This document shows, piece after piece, positions 47,088 through 59,219 of a stretch of 64,000 bases of DNA. Made by a program: the position numbers and the translations under genes. The stretch spans positions 1 to 64,000 of the forward strand of contig JAAEQB010000022.1 in assembly GCA_024231975.1 (NCBI GenBank). Direction: 5' to 3'. Positions within the stretch are counted from its first letter, which is position 1. Each line of letters begins with the position of its first letter. Under the pieces are notes generated by a model. That model was not told the DNA's origin, did no database searches, and saw only the letters and a list, made by a program, of their open reading frames with translations. Origin of the DNA: Allobosea sp. Lineage in GTDB: Bacteria; Pseudomonadota; Alphaproteobacteria; Rhizobiales; Beijerinckiaceae.

Positions 47088-47125
47088 AAAAGTCCCGGGT
47101 GAGCACAGCTCGACCCGGGACTTTT
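47088..47125. terminator. Bidirectional terminator between asmA-like gene and gyrA
   Basis: AAAAGTCCCGGGT (47088-47100) and ACCCGGGACTTTT (47113-47125): 13-bp perfect arms, with an inner GAGC/GCTC pair. A-rich on one side, T-rich on the other, so it works for both strands; the longer A run favours gyrA. Confidence 0.93.
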
Positions 47126-47165
47126 CAATTTCAGCAGAAGACCGCCGCCACAGCGGAGGGGAGAC

Positions 47166-49952
<2,787 letters not shown>

Positions 49953-50175
49953 GGGAAAAAGTCCCGTTTACCGCTGTTTTTTCAACGCTCTGGCTAGCCG
50001 ATTCCGGCGCGTGAAGCCAGCGAAACGCGATTCTATTCAGAGAAAATAAAACCGTTTCATTGCAGTGGGTTGCAGGGCGTTTTTGATTCGCTTTCGCGCC
50101 CCTTCCGCATTCTCGCCATGTTTGGCGCAAGGGCGCATGCCGAAATTGACGAAACCGTCGCCCAAAGCCTGCGAG

Positions 50176-50685
50176 CTAGACCTTTCGGATCTGCGGAGCG
50201 AAGCGCCGAAAGGCAGCTTCGATCTCTTCGTAGCTGCAGGCTACCCCGTCGAGCGAGAGGCGAAAGCCATACCAAGTGACTGGCCATCCCGCTAAGGGAT
50301 CGGTGACCTTGGGCTCAAAGCGCGAAGGCTCCGGCAGATGAACCAGGACCGCCTTGACATCCCAATTTGGATCGAAGGAATAACTCTGCACCGCGTCCCA
50401 TGGCACCTTTCGTACAAATACAGAGGGCGCCGTGATCCCCTCCGCATCGAGTACTAGGTGGATCGAGCGATCGAGATCGCGGAAGGCTTGTCCGAAAGCG
50501 AAAAGCAGGAACAAGGCGCCGAAAAATCCTCCAACGATCGCTTCCAATCCGCCCATAGGTATGGAATAGGCGAGTGCCCACCCACCCACGCCAAGATGGA
50601 AAAGAGCGTCCCAGCGGCTCTCATTGCCGCGGAACTCGATCCGGGTCGGCGTCTCGCTCTCGGCTTGCACGTCGAAGACGCTCAT
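50176..50685 (-). CDS. Membrane protein, unknown
   Basis: 169 aa. One or two membrane segments near 30-65 (FHLGVGGWALAYSIPMGGLEAIVGGFFGALFLLFAFG), then a cytoplasmic PH-like beta domain with DAEGITAPSVFVRKVPWDAVQSYSF. Similar to small membrane proteins with such a domain; function unknown. Its reading has lower GC than its neighbours. Divergent from marC by 41 nt. Confidence 0.65.
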   Translation of the reverse strand: MSVFDVQAESETPTRIEFRGNESRWDALFHLGVGGWALAYSIPMGGLEAIVGGFFGALFLLFAFGQAFRDLDRSIHLVLDAEGITAPSVFVRKVPWDAVQSYSFDPNWDVKAVLVHLPEPSRFEPKVTDPLAGWPVTWYGFRLSLDGVACSYEEIEAAFRRFAPQIRKV

Positions 50686-50726
50686 ATCGTCTGGCTCGTG
50701 GCGGCAAGCTAGCATAGCGTAGCGGA

Positions 50727-51359
50727 ATGTTCGCCGAATATCTCTCCTCCGCCCTGGTCACGCTGCTGGTGACGCTCGATCCGCCGGGGCTGGCGCCGAT
50801 CTTCCTGTCGCTGACGCGTGGCATGTCGGAAAGCGAGCGGCGGCAGGTCGCGGTGCGCGCCTGCATCATCGCCTTCTGCATCATGGCCTTCTTCGGCCTG
50901 GCCGGCGACATCGTCCTGAAGGCGCTCGGCGTCTCGCTGCCGGCCTTCCGCATCGCCGGCGGCTTCCTGCTGTTCTGGATCTCGTTCGAGATGGTGTTCG
51001 AGCGCCGCAACGACCGCAAGCAGGCGACGGCCGACACCGCCATCACCAAGGATCACATCCGCAACGTCGCCGCCTTCCCGCTGGCGATCCCGCTGATGGC
51101 GGGCCCGGGCGCGCTGACCGCGATGATGTTGCTCGCCGGCCGCGCCAATGGCGACATCGCGATGCTCTCCTCGCTCGCGGTGATCTGCGGGCTGGTCGTC
51201 TTGTCCTGCCTCGTCGTCTTCCTGATGGCGGTGCCGATCGCGCGCCTGCTCGGCGTCACCGGCAATGTCGTGCTGACCCGCCTGCTCGGCGTCATCCTCG
51301 CCGCGCTGGCGGTGCAGTTCGTCATCGACGGCATACGCGCCGTGATCCGGAGCGGCTGA
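50727..51359 (+). CDS. MarC-family membrane protein
   Basis: 210 aa with six membrane helices. Characteristic: LLVTLDPPGLAPIFLSLT at the N-terminus, FRIAGGFLLFWISFEMVF, and AFPLAIPLMAGPGALTAMMLLA, the repeated Pro-Gly motif. Function unproven despite the name (multiple antibiotic resistance). Single gene. Confidence 0.93.
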   Translation: MFAEYLSSALVTLLVTLDPPGLAPIFLSLTRGMSESERRQVAVRACIIAFCIMAFFGLAGDIVLKALGVSLPAFRIAGGFLLFWISFEMVFERRNDRKQATADTAITKDHIRNVAAFPLAIPLMAGPGALTAMMLLAGRANGDIAMLSSLAVICGLVVLSCLVVFLMAVPIARLLGVTGNVVLTRLLGVILAALAVQFVIDGIRAVIRSG

Positions 51360-51382
51360 GCCGCCCCGGATCGAGCTTCGCT

Positions 51383-52768
51383 TCAGGCAGATCGCGCCAG
51401 CCGCCAACGGGTGAGATCGATCAGCAGGAAGGCCGCGAGGCTGACGCCGACCAATGGCAGCGTCCAGCCCAATGCCGCTGCGACGAGAACCGCCATCGCC
51501 CTGCCCGCCCAGCCGAGCCGCAGCCAGGCCTGAACCAGCGTGCGCGGCAGCGAACCCGGCGCCGGCCGCTGTTGCCACCAGATCCGGTAGCCGAGCAGCG
51601 TCGTCACGATCAGCGCGATGCCGAGCCCCGCCATCAGCAACTGGTTCGGCCAGCCGAACAGAATGCCCATATGGGCGTCGATGCCCCAGCGGATCAGCTT
51701 GGCGATCAGCGGAAAGGTCTCGAAATCGGCCCGGCTAACCACCGAGAGATCGCGCGGATCGAGCGCGACCGTGTCGACCTGCGTCGGCCAGCTCCGGTCG
51801 TATTCCCGGACCAGCCAGGCCTGGCCATCGGCGCGAGGCGGCCGCATCTCGACATGCGGGGAATCGATGCCGGCGGCCTTGGCGGCAGAGAAGACCGCGT
51901 CGAGCTGCTGCGCGCTGCCGGGAGCGGCCGTCCCCACAGCCAGACCATGATCGCCGTGATGGGCATGCTCGTCGGCCGCGGGAGCGACGCCGAGCTTGAG
52001 AGAGACCGAAGGCGTCACCCAGCCGAGATTGGCCCGCAGCGCATCGATTCGGTCACCCGCATATTTCGACCAGGTCAGCCCTGTCACCGACAGGAAGACG
52101 AGGCCGAGCGAGAGCGTCAGCCCGATCAGCCCGTGCCAGCGCCGGTCGCGTAGCGCCGGATTGGCACGCGCCCGCTCGGCCGCCCGTGGATGGCGTCGCC
52201 AGAACCACATCAGCACGCCACCCAGAACCACCGCCCAGAGCCAGGACGCCGCCAGCTCGCTGTAATTGCGCCCGAACTCGCCGAGCAGCAGGTTGCGGTG
52301 CAGATAGTCGAGCTGCGTCCGGAACGGCAGGATGCCGCTGGTGCCGTAGACGATGAGGTCGCCCTTGATCGCCAGCGAGACCGGATCGACGAAGATCGCC
52401 CGGCTCTCGGAATCGCCGAGGCCCGGTTGCGCGAACATGACGCGCGTCGTCTCACCCGGTCGGGGCGCGGGGCGGATGGCGAAGAGGCGCGGCCCCTCAC
52501 CGATATGCTTGCGTGCAGTCTCAACCTGCGCGGCGAGCGAGGTGGGCTCGCCCGTCGCCGTTGCCGTCAGTTGCTCGCGATAGATCAGGTTCTCGATCTG
52601 CGGAGTCAGCACATAGAGCGTGCCGGTCAGCGCTGCGACCAGGATAAACGGGCCGATGAACAGCCCGGCATAGAAGTGCAGCCTCGCGATGAAGGCCTTG
52701 AATTCGGACGACAAGGCAAAGGAGCGGCCGGCATCGGCGCGCGTTCGGATATCCGCGTGAGCGGTCAT
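51383..52768 (-). CDS. PepSY-domain membrane protein (PiuB/iron-reductase-like)
   Basis: 461 aa. Four membrane helices: near 30-52 (RLHFYAGLFIGPFILVAALTGTLYVL), 175-200, 225-245 and 385-410. PepSY-type domains are in the periplasm between them. Such proteins are often next to siderophore/TonB genes and may be ferric reductases; a partner small Cys-rich gene (52872) lies behind. Start ATG 52768. Confidence 0.85.
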   Translation of the reverse strand: MTAHADIRTRADAGRSFALSSEFKAFIARLHFYAGLFIGPFILVAALTGTLYVLTPQIENLIYREQLTATATGEPTSLAAQVETARKHIGEGPRLFAIRPAPRPGETTRVMFAQPGLGDSESRAIFVDPVSLAIKGDLIVYGTSGILPFRTQLDYLHRNLLLGEFGRNYSELAASWLWAVVLGGVLMWFWRRHPRAAERARANPALRDRRWHGLIGLTLSLGLVFLSVTGLTWSKYAGDRIDALRANLGWVTPSVSLKLGVAPAADEHAHHGDHGLAVGTAAPGSAQQLDAVFSAAKAAGIDSPHVEMRPPRADGQAWLVREYDRSWPTQVDTVALDPRDLSVVSRADFETFPLIAKLIRWGIDAHMGILFGWPNQLLMAGLGIALIVTTLLGYRIWWQQRPAPGSLPRTLVQAWLRLGWAGRAMAVLVAAALGWTLPLVGVSLAAFLLIDLTRWRLARSA

Positions 52769-52871
52769 GGCTGGATTTCCCGGAATGGACCTGCCGAAAT
52801 GCCGCCGGCGTGCTGGCCTGGCGGGACATTCGGTCATTGCGACGGAAGACGGCCACAGGGCCGCCGCGGCG

Positions 52872-53279
52872 TCAGGCCCGGATGGGAGGTCCTCTGGGAC
52901 GAGCGGCGAGCCGCTCCTGTCCCGGCAGCGGTCGCCTGGTCAGATCATCGAAACCGACGATCGTGACGCCGGGCTCAACGCTTTCGGGGAGCGCCGGCCG
53001 GTCGGGCGGCGCATAGGCCGCGCCGACCCAGGCGCAGCCGAGCAGGCAACAGGCAGGCAGATGCGGGGCAGGCTCCTCGCCCGGCAGCGGAGCGCTCTGC
53101 GCACCGGGGGCGCACAGGGTCAGATGCGCAGCGCGGTCGAGCAGCGCCGGCGCAAGGCTCTGTCCGGATACGACCGCACCGAACAGCCCCTGCAGCACGA
53201 GCACATAGGCCGCGATGACCGCGACCCAGGATTTCGCTCTGATGGACTTGGCTGCGCTCAAGGACAGGCTCCCCGGCAC
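52872..53279 (-). CDS. DUF2946-like small secreted protein
   Basis: 135 aa. N-terminal membrane segment or signal (SWVAVIAAYVLVLQGLFGAVVSG), then a cluster of Cys and His: LTLCAP, HLPACCLLGC. The layout is that of DUF2946, often found with PepSY and metal genes. Probably binds a metal. Upstream of the PepSY gene by about 100 nt, in the same direction. Confidence 0.65.
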   Translation of the reverse strand: MPGSLSLSAAKSIRAKSWVAVIAAYVLVLQGLFGAVVSGQSLAPALLDRAAHLTLCAPGAQSAPLPGEEPAPHLPACCLLGCAWVGAAYAPPDRPALPESVEPGVTIVGFDDLTRRPLPGQERLAARPRGPPIRA

Positions 53280-53333
53280 CGTCGATAGCGACGTGCCGGG
53301 CCCCTGTCCATCAGCCGAACCGCCGCAGCGGCC

Positions 53334-53681
53334 CTAAGCCTTGACGTAGACGAATGCCTCCTTGCCCGAGGCCAGCCGGACACTGATGCGCTTGTAGTCG
53401 GCGACCTCGTAGCGATCGGCCGCCGCGAGCTCCTCCGCCGTGATGCTGAAGACCTTGCCCGGCACGCTGTCGGCAGGGTCTTCGCTCGGCGCCACCACCG
53501 GATGGAAGCGCTTGCCGCTGGTGCGGATCACCTCGGGATCGGTGATCTCCAGCATGGTCTGGGAGAAACCCGGCATGGCGTCGTCATGGCCGTCGAGCAG
53601 CCGCCCGAACGAGGATAGCTGGACGTTCTCCTGCTGCAGCGTGCCGTAGGAGAACAGGAGAATGCTGCGGTCCTCGGCCAT
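53334..53681 (-). CDS. Gamma-glutamylcyclotransferase-like protein
   Basis: 115 aa. The cyclotransferase hallmark FSYGTLQ at about 10-16 and a Glu in EELAAADRYEVADYKRISV as the likely catalytic residue. AIG2-like fold. Substrate is perhaps gamma-glutamylamine or a Glu dipeptide. Ends 55 nt upstream of nothing known; starts 24 nt before the DJ-1 gene on the same strand... the two may share a transcript. Confidence 0.85.
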   Translation of the reverse strand: MAEDRSILLFSYGTLQQENVQLSSFGRLLDGHDDAMPGFSQTMLEITDPEVIRTSGKRFHPVVAPSEDPADSVPGKVFSITAEELAAADRYEVADYKRISVRLASGKEAFVYVKA

Positions 53682-53704
53682 GTTCGCTCCACTTCAGTCG
53701 CGGC

Positions 53705-54370
53705 TCACAGCGCCGCCAGCAGCTTTTCGCGTGCCACGCGGGAGCCGGCAAGGCGCTGCCTTGCCGCAGCCAGGATCGCCTCCGGCGCCTCCTGCGGCGT
53801 GCCGGCCCGGAACGGCGGCTGCGGCGCATATTCGAGCGAGAGCTGGATCAGTTGCGCCTCCTCCTCGCCGAGCAATTCGGCGATCACGCTCAGCCCGAAA
53901 TCGATGCCCGAGGTGACGCCCCCGGCCGTGATCAGGTTGCCGTCGCGCACCACGCGTCCCTCCGTTGGGATCGCGCCGAACCGTGCCAGCAAGTCATGCG
54001 CGTTCCAGTGGCTGGTGGCGCGCTTGCCCTTCAGCAGACCGGCCATCCCCAGCACCAGCGAGCCCGTGCAGACCGAGGTGAGGTAGCGCACCTGCCCGGC
54101 CCGCTCGCGCAGGAAAGCGAGGACGGTCTCGTCGGTCAGCAACGGATTGACCCCGGCCCCGCCCGGCACACAGAGCACGTCGAGCGGTGGGCACTCAGCG
54201 ATGGTCGTGGTCGGCGTCAACGTCAGCCCGGTCGCGGCTTTCAGCGGCGCCGTGTCCTTCCAGATCAGATGCACCTGCGCGCCCTTGGCCGAGGCGAAGA
54301 CCTCATAGGGGCCGGTCAGGTCGAGCTGCTGGACCTGCGGGAAGACGAGGATGCCGAAGCTGAGGGACAT
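53705..54370 (-). CDS. DJ-1/PfpI-family protein (isonitrile hydratase-like)
   Basis: 221 aa. DJ-1/PfpI fold with LVFPQVQQLDLTGPYEVFA and the nucleophile Cys in LTSVCTGSLVLGMAGLL. The Asp in LDLTGPYE, near the start, and an Asp later (SGIDFGL) are typical of InhA-like members. Substrate not known. Divergent from the GlxA-type regulator (start 54455), with 84 bp between. Confidence 0.85.
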   Translation of the reverse strand: MSLSFGILVFPQVQQLDLTGPYEVFASAKGAQVHLIWKDTAPLKAATGLTLTPTTTIAECPPLDVLCVPGGAGVNPLLTDETVLAFLRERAGQVRYLTSVCTGSLVLGMAGLLKGKRATSHWNAHDLLARFGAIPTEGRVVRDGNLITAGGVTSGIDFGLSVIAELLGEEEAQLIQLSLEYAPQPPFRAGTPQEAPEAILAAARQRLAGSRVAREKLLAAL

Positions 54371-54454
54371 GGGCGAAGCTCCTGATTGACGAGAGCAGCC
54401 TAGCGCGCAAAGCTCTGGCCGAACTGCCAAGCATCCCTCGCTTCAGGCCAAAAC

Positions 54455-55408
54455 ATGCGCCGCATCGAGATCCTGACCTTCCCCGGCGGGCAATTGCTCG
54501 ACGTCGCCGGTCCCTTGCAGGTCTTCGCCACCGCCAACGACCTCGCTCATCTTGCCGGCCGGCCCCTGCCCTATGAGACCGCGGTCGTCGCTGCCGAAGG
54601 CCGCGTCATCACCAGCGCAAAGCTCGAACTCGGCGCGACCCCGCTTCCCGAATCGGCCGCGCCGTTGCATACGCTGGTTGTCGCCGGCGGCTATGGCGTC
54701 AACGCCGCCTGCCGCGACGACGCACTTGTCGACTGGGTCCGGCAGCGTGCCGGCGCCGCGCAGCGCGTCGCCTCCGTCTGCAGCGGCGCCTTCCTGCTGG
54801 CGGCGGCAGGGCTGCTCGATGGCAGGCGCGCCGTGACGCATTGGGGTCGCTGCGAAGAATTCCGGGCAATGTTCCCGGCCGTGAAGCTGGAGCCCGACCC
54901 GATCTATGTCCGCGACGGCGAGGTCTGGACTTCGGCCGGCGTCACCGCCGGGATCGATCTTGCCCTCGCTTTGGTCGAGACCGATCTCGGCCGTGAGCCG
55001 GCGCTCGCCATCGCCCGCCAGCTCGTCGTCTTCCTGAAGCGCCCCGGCGGGCAGGCGCAGTTCAGTGCCGCGCTCACACTGCAGGAGAAGGACGAGCGCT
55101 TCGACCACCTGCATGGCTGGATCGTCGAGAACCTGCGCGGCGACCTCTCGCTCGAGCGGCTGGCCGGCGAGGCGAAGATGAGCCTGCGCAGCTTCGCCCG
55201 GCATTACCGCCAGGCGACGGGCCGCACGCCAGCCCGCGCCGTCGAGGAGATCCGGATCGAGACGGCGCGCCGCCTGCTCGAACAGGGACTTTCCGTCGCC
55301 CAGGCCGGCCGCCGCTGTGGCTTCGGCTCCGAGGAGACCTTGCGCCGCGCCTTCCTGCGCCGGCTCGGAGCCAGCCCGCAGGCCTATCGCGACAGGTTCG
55401 CGGGGTAG
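54455..55408 (+). CDS. GlxA-type AraC-family regulator with DJ-1 domain
   Basis: 317 aa. N-terminal DJ-1/PfpI domain (FPGGQLLDVAGPLQVF ... VASVCSGAFLLAAAGLL, Cys retained), C-terminal AraC HTH of about 85 residues: LSLERLAGEAKMSLRSFARHYRQATGRTPARAVEEIRIETARRLLE. Probably controls the divergent DJ-1 gene and itself. Same fold in both divergent genes suggests joint origin. Confidence 0.92.
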   Translation: MRRIEILTFPGGQLLDVAGPLQVFATANDLAHLAGRPLPYETAVVAAEGRVITSAKLELGATPLPESAAPLHTLVVAGGYGVNAACRDDALVDWVRQRAGAAQRVASVCSGAFLLAAAGLLDGRRAVTHWGRCEEFRAMFPAVKLEPDPIYVRDGEVWTSAGVTAGIDLALALVETDLGREPALAIARQLVVFLKRPGGQAQFSAALTLQEKDERFDHLHGWIVENLRGDLSLERLAGEAKMSLRSFARHYRQATGRTPARAVEEIRIETARRLLEQGLSVAQAGRRCGFGSEETLRRAFLRRLGASPQAYRDRFAG

Positions 55409-55447
55409 GCGGGCGACGCCTACCTACCCGGCCTTGTGAGGCTTGGC

Positions 55448-55933
55448 TTACGAAGCCTTGCCGGCGTCGAACAGATGCTGCCAGGCTTCGTAGAGGTCCT
55501 CGCCCTCGTCGCGAACGTGGACATGGGTCAGCTTCATCTCGCGCTGGGCGTCCGGCCGGCTCAACTCGACATAGCCGCGCTCGGCCGAGAGGTCGTAGGG
55601 AGCCCCGTCCTCATTGGAATAGGCGTAGTAGACGCGGGAAACACCGGACAGATACATGACCGAGCAGCACATCGAGCAGGGAGAGCCGCTGGCATAGACC
55701 ACGGTGCCGCTGAGATCGGTCGTGCCGAGCGCCTTGGCCGCGGCGCGCACCGCCTGCATCTCGGCATGGGCGCTCGGATCGCACAGGCTCTCCACCTGGT
55801 TGACGGCGCGCGCGACGACCTTGCCATCCTTGACCAGTACCGCGCCGAACGGCCAGGTCCGACGCTCCCTGACATTCTCCATCCCGAGCCTGATGGAATC
55901 GACAAGGTGCTTTTTGATTTCGGCGCTTGACAT
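55448..55933 (-). CDS. Nucleoside/guanine deaminase
   Basis: 161 aa, CDA-type zinc enzyme. Zinc site HAE (His56, Glu58) and PCSMC (Cys86, Cys89). N-terminal FGAVLVKDGKVVARAVN is typical. Could be guanine or cytidine deaminase, or TadA-like. ATG 55933, with a GAAAC before it. Confidence 0.9.
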   Translation of the reverse strand: MSSAEIKKHLVDSIRLGMENVRERRTWPFGAVLVKDGKVVARAVNQVESLCDPSAHAEMQAVRAAAKALGTTDLSGTVVYASGSPCSMCCSVMYLSGVSRVYYAYSNEDGAPYDLSAERGYVELSRPDAQREMKLTHVHVRDEGEDLYEAWQHLFDAGKAS

Positions 55934-56085
55934 TCTCGTTTCCTCTTTATGGATCATATTGATTTCATTGAAGAAATCACTATTTCCTCTAGAAAACGAA
56001 CGAGTCCGCGGTCAATCGCGAGCGGAGGAAAAGCTCCTTCAGCCGATCGTGATGCTTTGCCCTTCGACCCTGGATCCGGGTACCA

Positions 56086-56532
56086 CTACAACGCCAGCTC
56101 CATCAGCTGTTCGCCATTGGCGCGCTGCTCCCCCGTGTCCTTGAACCCCCGCGCCATATAGAAGCCGTGCGGCCCGGCATCGCCAGGCAGATAGCTGAGC
56201 CGCGCCAACGTGTATCCCTGCGCGGGAAGGCCCTCCAGCCAGAGCGCGATCGCGTCGCGCCCATAGCCTTTGCCCTGATGACACCCGTCGATCATGAAAC
56301 GCCAGAGGAAGCAGCTTGTGCCGTCCTCTTCCGGCCGCCACATGATGAAGCCGACCGGCTCTTCGTCCGCGAAAACCGCCCGAAACACGGCAGCCGGGTT
56401 GAAATGAGCCTGCGCGATCGAGACCGCATTGGGCGCGACGAATTGGCTTTGCGCCTCGAGCGGCTCGAGCTCGCAGATCGCGCGCACGGTCTCGGCCGTG
56501 ATCTCGCGCAATGAGACGACGGGCACGCTCAA
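56086..56532 (-). CDS. GNAT N-acetyltransferase
   Basis: 148 aa. Acetyl-CoA motif A with QGKGYGRDAIALWLE and FYMARGF as the late strand. Substrate unknown; similar to diamine acetyltransferases in size. Followed downstream by an AT-rich gap before the deaminase. Confidence 0.9.
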   Translation of the reverse strand: MSVPVVSLREITAETVRAICELEPLEAQSQFVAPNAVSIAQAHFNPAAVFRAVFADEEPVGFIMWRPEEDGTSCFLWRFMIDGCHQGKGYGRDAIALWLEGLPAQGYTLARLSYLPGDAGPHGFYMARGFKDTGEQRANGEQLMELAL

Positions 56533-56541
56533 GCTATGCCC

Positions 56542-57720
56542 TCACTTCTCCAGGAAGGCCTTCACCGCCCCTTCGGCCTGCTTCATCGAGATCACGCCGT
56601 CGAGATGGCCGCGCGCGCCCTGGATGGCGACGTGAGTGACGTCGCGCCCCGCCTTCTTCGCCTCGGCGACGGTGCGCTGGATCATCTCGTCCGGGAAGAC
56701 CAGGTCCTTGGGTTGATTGACGATCAGGAGCGGCGCCTTGATCCGGCTCATCGCATCGGCGAGCGACTTGCCGCCGGCGGCGTAGAGCTGGTTCGCCTTG
56801 ACCAGATAGAGGAAGTGGTTGGCGTCCGAGACCTTGGCGCGGGCCTCGCCGGCATTGTCCAAAATGCTCTGGACCTGGAACTTGTTGCCGAGTGCCTTGG
56901 CCGGGTCCTCGCCCTCCTTGGCCGGGCGGCGGCCGAAGGTGCCGTTGGTCCAGTCGCTATGGTTGGCCTGCAGGGTGACGACGGTCAGCGCCTTGGCGAG
57001 GCCGGCAGTGGGCGGCGTCTTGCCGTAATAATCGCCCTTGTTCCAGTTCGGATCGACCAGGATCGGCGCCGCCCAGACGTCGAGCCAGGCGATGAGCTGG
57101 GCGTCTGCCTCGGCCGCGCCGATCACCGCCATCGCCTTGCCGACCATGTCGGGATAGCTCGCGGCCCATTCATAGGTCTGCAGCGCGCCCATTGACGGGC
57201 CGGCGACCATGACGAGTTTCTTGATACCAAGACTCTCGACCAGGGCCTTCTGGACATTGACGAAATCGCCGATGGTCACGACCGGGAAATCGAGCGCATA
57301 AGGCTTGCCGGTATCGGGGTCGATCGAGGCCGGACCGGTGGTCGTGGTCTTGGGGTCACCGGTGTTGAGGTTCACCAGCGTGTCGGAGGACAGGACGAAA
57401 TATTTGTTGGTGTCGATCGCCTTGCCCGGACCGATGATCGCGTCCCAGTAGCCGGGCGCCGCATCGGCGGCGGCATATTTGCCGGCGGCGTGCGAATTGG
57501 CTGAGAAGAAATGGCAAATCAGGATCGCGTTGGATTTGTCGGCATTGAGCGTGCCGTAGCTCTCCCAGCCGACCTTGACGTTCTTCAGCGTGCGCCCGCC
57601 TTGCGTGGTGTAGCTCGGCAGCTCGAAGACCTTCTTCTCGACCAGAAGCTCCTGCGCGTCAGCCATTCCCGTCACCACCATGCCTGCAACAGCGAGCACA
57701 CCTGCGATCCAGCCCTTCAT
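56542..57720 (-). CDS. Exported MetX-like alpha/beta hydrolase
   Basis: 392 aa. Signal peptide (MKGWIAGVLAVAGMVVTGMADAQ), so periplasmic. MetX-type homoserine acetyltransferase fold with the serine nucleophile in AGPSMGALQTYEW, an Asp in NQPKDLVFP and His in GARGHLDG. The exported location argues against a role in methionine synthesis. Substrate unknown. The GNAT start is 10 nt beyond its stop. Confidence 0.9.
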   Translation of the reverse strand: MKGWIAGVLAVAGMVVTGMADAQELLVEKKVFELPSYTTQGGRTLKNVKVGWESYGTLNADKSNAILICHFFSANSHAAGKYAAADAAPGYWDAIIGPGKAIDTNKYFVLSSDTLVNLNTGDPKTTTTGPASIDPDTGKPYALDFPVVTIGDFVNVQKALVESLGIKKLVMVAGPSMGALQTYEWAASYPDMVGKAMAVIGAAEADAQLIAWLDVWAAPILVDPNWNKGDYYGKTPPTAGLAKALTVVTLQANHSDWTNGTFGRRPAKEGEDPAKALGNKFQVQSILDNAGEARAKVSDANHFLYLVKANQLYAAGGKSLADAMSRIKAPLLIVNQPKDLVFPDEMIQRTVAEAKKAGRDVTHVAIQGARGHLDGVISMKQAEGAVKAFLEK

Positions 57721-57802
57721 GCCGCACTCCTCCGCTCCGGCCGGGTTCTCGGCCTTGAGGGAGATCAGAGCGGATTTGTCCGGCTAACGGAAGGGGCAGC
57801 TT

Positions 57803-57914
57803 GCCGTCATTCTCGGGCGGGGCGAAGCGCAGACCCGACAATCTCAGGACGAGAGGGCGCCGATTGGAACCGCTTCCGGCCTGAGATGCTCGGGTCAAGC
57901 CCGAGCATGACGGC
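57803..57914. repeat. 112-bp REP-like element, copy 2
   Basis: Same length and ends as the 26930-27041 element (GCCGTCAT ... ATGACGGC). Shares GAAGCRCAGACCC, AATCTC and GAGATGCTCGGGTCAAGCCCGAGC with it; the centre differs. Confidence 0.75.
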
Positions 57915-57923
57915 TGCTTTATC

Positions 57924-59039
57924 TCACAGCGTCTCCAGCAGCCCCTTGATCAGCGCCCGGCGCGGCGCGATCGAGGAAATCAGCGCGTATTCCTGCAAGG
58001 TGTGGGCGCCGTCACCGTCGATTCCGAGCCCGTCCAGCGTCGGGATGCCGAGCGCCGCGGTGAAATTGCCGTCCGAGCCGCCGCCGGTCATCGGGCAGTC
58101 CTGAAGGTCGAAGCCGACCTTGGCGGCCACCGCCCGCGCCTGCTCGTAGAGCGCCGCGACCTCCGGCGACTTCTCGTAAGGCGGCCGGTTCATGCCGCCG
58201 GTGATCGAGAGCTTCACATCCGGATCATGGGCTTTGAGGCGCATGATGCGCTCTTCCATGGCGACGCCGTCCACCACCGTGGTGACGCGGCAATCGACGC
58301 TGAACCAGGCATGCTGGGGAATGACGTTCGCTGCCGTGCCGCCGCCGACCAGCGCCACCGTCGTGGTGATGCCGCGCGCATAATCGGTCATGCCCTCGAT
58401 CGCGAGGATCTGGTGCGCCGCCTCGCGGATGGCGTTGCGGCCGTCGGCATGGCGCGAGCCGGAATGCGCCGGCCGGCCTTCCAGCTTGACCTCGAAGCGG
58501 CCGACGCCCTTGCGCGCCGTGACGATCTTGCCGCCCTCGCGCGCCGGCTCGGTCACCAGCACCGCCATCGCCTCGCGGCCGACAGCCTCGATCAGCTCCC
58601 GCGAAGTCGGCGAGCCGATCTCCTCGTCCGGCGTGAACAGGAAGACCAAAGGCCGCTGCACCGTGCCGGACCTGGCCGCATCCTTGAAGGCCTGCAGCGC
58701 CAGCCAGGCGCCGCCCTTCATGTCGTAGACGCCGGGGCCGTAGAGCCGGTCGCCCTCGACGCGCACCGGCAGGTCCTGGGCGCTGGTCCCGACCGGGTGG
58801 ACCGTGTCGAGATGCGACATCAATGCGATCGCCTTCTCGCGGTTCCGGACGCCGGCGCGCAGGATCAGATTGTCGCCGAGTCCGTTGCGGCCGGGAATGC
58901 GCTCGACAGCGATGGGCAGGCCTTCGACCTCCCTGGCGACGAGGTCCATCATGCCGTTGACGCCGGGCACGTGATGGGTGGGGCTCTCCAGCGCAACCCA
59001 GACGGAGAGCGCGGGGACGGCGGGATCGTGAATGGTCAT
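57924..59039 (-). CDS. M20-family zinc metallopeptidase
   Basis: 371 aa, glutamate carboxypeptidase-like. Zn ligands in SHLDTVHPVG (His, Asp), GVYDMKGG (Asp), TPDEEIGS (Glu-Glu, general base) and the late His in DGAHTLQEYAL. A lid domain lies in the middle (FEVKLEGRPAHSGSRHADGRNAI). ATG 59039; upstream ATG would add 23 residues with no family match. Confidence 0.93.
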   Translation of the reverse strand: MTIHDPAVPALSVWVALESPTHHVPGVNGMMDLVAREVEGLPIAVERIPGRNGLGDNLILRAGVRNREKAIALMSHLDTVHPVGTSAQDLPVRVEGDRLYGPGVYDMKGGAWLALQAFKDAARSGTVQRPLVFLFTPDEEIGSPTSRELIEAVGREAMAVLVTEPAREGGKIVTARKGVGRFEVKLEGRPAHSGSRHADGRNAIREAAHQILAIEGMTDYARGITTTVALVGGGTAANVIPQHAWFSVDCRVTTVVDGVAMEERIMRLKAHDPDVKLSITGGMNRPPYEKSPEVAALYEQARAVAAKVGFDLQDCPMTGGGSDGNFTAALGIPTLDGLGIDGDGAHTLQEYALISSIAPRRALIKGLLETL

Positions 59040-59219
59040 GATGGGGAGGTTTTTCGCAGGAAAGCGTGGCGATAACAGGACATTGGTCAATTCGCCGGCT
59101 TTGTCCATGTCGAAACGCGCCTAGCTGCCCTGCGGAGGGCGCTTCAGAAAATTTTCGACGCGATGTCGGCAAGGCCGATCCCCGTCCGTCCTCGAAGCAC
59201 AACCACCGAGGACCAGACG

